NCBI RefSeq assembly: GCF_038397745.1
Contig: NZ_CP151636.1
Location: 4,154,001-4,218,000, forward strand
Direction: 5' to 3'
Origin: Microbacterium sp. LWH11-1.2
GTDB taxonomy: Bacteria; Actinomycetota; Actinomycetes; Actinomycetales; Microbacteriaceae
DNA length: 64,000 bases
Under the pieces are notes generated by a model. The model was not told the DNA's origin and did not search any database. It was given only the letters and a program-made list of their open reading frames with translations. The position numbers and the translations under genes are program-made. Of the stretch, positions 63,701 to 64,000 are shown in pieces. How positions within the stretch are numbered: position 1 is the stretch's first letter; each line of letters opens with the position of its first letter.

Positions 63701-64000
63701 GGTGCGTGCTGAGGGTGCTGTCGCCGAGGATCAGGTCGACCTCGTCGGATCGTGGGATGCCGAGACGATCGAGCTGGTCGACGTATGCCGCCAGCTGCAT
63801 GAGCGCGGTCACGCGCGCCTTGCGCGCCAGCTTCGAGTCCTGCACGCGCCAGCGGCCGTCGTCGTCCCTGCGGAGGAAGTCGGCGAATCCGACGAACTCC
63901 TCGGTCGCGAACGCTGCCTGGAAGACGACCAGCGCGTCGGACTGCAGCGCAGCGACCGTCTCCTCCGTCGCAGCGCGAAGGGCCTCGGCGTCGACGGACG
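60777..64000 (-). CDS. TM0106-type RecB-like nuclease/SF1 helicase (partial)
   Basis: More than 1070 codons visible, with the N-terminus off the right edge. Near the edge RWRVQDSKLARKARV fits the D-x-K end of a RecB-like PD-(D/E)XK nuclease; a CGRCATCEEQ cluster follows. A DEDD-type RNase H-like exonuclease (DIFFDFEGDP, YHYAPYETS, DYNRYDC) comes next, then an SF1 helicase: QGPPGTGKTYTG, LLVIDEAGQFS, GDPQQLPQV, VDNFQGKEAVVS, NVAISRAQ. Processes nucleic acids, exact pathway unknown. Stop overlaps the GNAT start. Confidence 0.88.
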   Translation of the reverse strand, partial: SVDAEALRAATEETVAALQSDALVVFQAAFATEEFVGFADFLRRDDDGRWRVQDSKLARKARVTALMQLAAYVDQLDRLGIPRSDEVDLILGDSTLSTHRVDDLLPLFQVRRARLRALIADRRIGDGATGTPLAWGDDRDDLQIVACGRCATCEEQVLAHRDLLMVARMRPVQRARLRASGIDTIDALATASDAPVGMNVDSFENLRAQARLQIRADADGTPTYDVHYAPAIHTLPLPSHGDIFFDFEGDPLYTEPAPDGEAHWGIDYLFGWVDNADQYSALWAHTFADERRALEAFLDFVKVRRVAHPAMHIYHYAPYETSHLVAMAARHGVREGEVDRLLREGVFVDLYPLVLRTVRVGSRSYSIKKLEPLYMGDDVRTSDVQKGDDSIVQYVAARELAAAGERGEADAVLADLADYNRYDCVSTRRLRNWLIDIARKEGVTPAPPDEIDEVIYEPSPRSVALLADAERAVDAGGDGLVHRIAAAAIDYFPREAKSFWVSHFQRLREPVTMWDGTRDVVRVDRPSSSVRRDWSIGEGRRAMSRDIEIRGEVSPGTTLGVGAQPFALYEVPAPFDTEVPSRAVHVPHTVTVSEVLDDGYLVTESAVQGQTWDELPLALTPAAPPRVVSLQGAIDEWADAVHAAAPDFPADPATDILRRLPPRTASGAPIPPAEDDVIDAIVRGVLDLDRSYLAVQGPPGTGKTYTGSRVIARLVNEHGFKIGVVAQSHAIIETLLERVVSDGVAPAQVAKAPKDSEAETSYTAIPKNGMAAFLAEHADEGAVVGGTAWDFSNTQRVDRGGLDLLVIDEAGQFSLASTIAVAAGAQRLLLLGDPQQLPQVSQGAHPEPVDTSALGWVMDGDPVVRPEFGYFLARSWRMHPLVAAPVSKLAYAGQLASAPGTERRSIDGIEPGLHVIRLRHRGNATQSPEEAAEVVRLVRDLVGRTFTDNDSDASIRPLEPSDIIVVTPYNAQRQLVLDALADAGLPDVPVGTVDNFQGKEAVVSITSLAASSGRDAPRGPEFLLLQNRLNVAISRAQAVAYLIHSPALLDDLPYTPEGVARLSAFARLVGAAS

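Overview
The window is high-GC, densely packed DNA from an actinomycete, most probably a Microbacterium or a close relative in the Microbacteriaceae. This rests on gene content and style: a BldC-type regulator, the 32-residue bS22-type ribosomal protein, the CcsB/ResB cytochrome c maturation system, menaquinone genes, many GTG starts, and very frequent leaderless starts with a TAnnnT -10 box 6-7 nt before the start codon. Genus assignment is inference. No rRNA, tRNA, CRISPR array, insertion sequence, prophage or replication origin was seen, and no gene-free stretch exceeds about 300 bases.

Left part (1-10200): a family-5 peptide ABC importer (binding protein, two permeases; the rest lies off the left edge), a PfkB sugar kinase, and a five-gene operon on the minus strand: sugar-binding lipoprotein, two MalF/MalG-type permeases, a NagZ-type glycosidase and an RpiR/MurR-type regulator. 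Together they suggest uptake and recycling of amino-sugar or cell-wall fragments. Next (10200-20990) come an LCP-family cell-wall enzyme, a methyltransferase-fold protein, a TPR-like protein, an SprT-like protein, a DUF3054-type membrane protein, a ComB-like protein, a MacB/FtsX-type ABC pair behind a histidine kinase-response regulator pair, a SAM methyltransferase and a protein with two P-loop domains.

Centre (21000-40900): menaquinone genes menB-menE and menC around a PadR-regulated membrane protein; a TetR regulator diverging from an MMPL transporter that carries a degenerate ABC-like tail and overlaps a YhgE/Pip gene; a 2H phosphoesterase; the cytochrome c maturation operon tlpA-ccdA-resB-ccsB; a phosphatase and a small membrane protein; aspS; a TauE/SafE permease and a GNAT enzyme.

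Right part (40900-64000): an Fe/polyamine-type ABC importer, a one-repeat YegP protein, a polar amino-acid ABC importer, a rhodanese-glutaredoxin-Dabb operon, the bS22-type gene, bldC, a cyclase-family protein, a TetR-controlled DrrAB-type exporter, an ArsR regulator, a Ktr/Trk potassium uptake pair, proC, a cation diffusion facilitator, tadA, upp, a GNAT enzyme and a TM0106-type nuclease-helicase that runs off the right edge.

Operon genes commonly overlap by 4 bases (ATGA or GTGA; thirteen cases), which suggests translational coupling. The main structural oddities are a 20-25 bp palindromic repeat (core CCTGAGCCTGTCGAAGG) that has entered four protein-coding genes in three reading frames, two short tandem-repeat arrays (21-bp and 16-bp units), several 70-85 bp intergenic imperfect palindromes, and the pseudo-ABC tail on the MMPL transporter.
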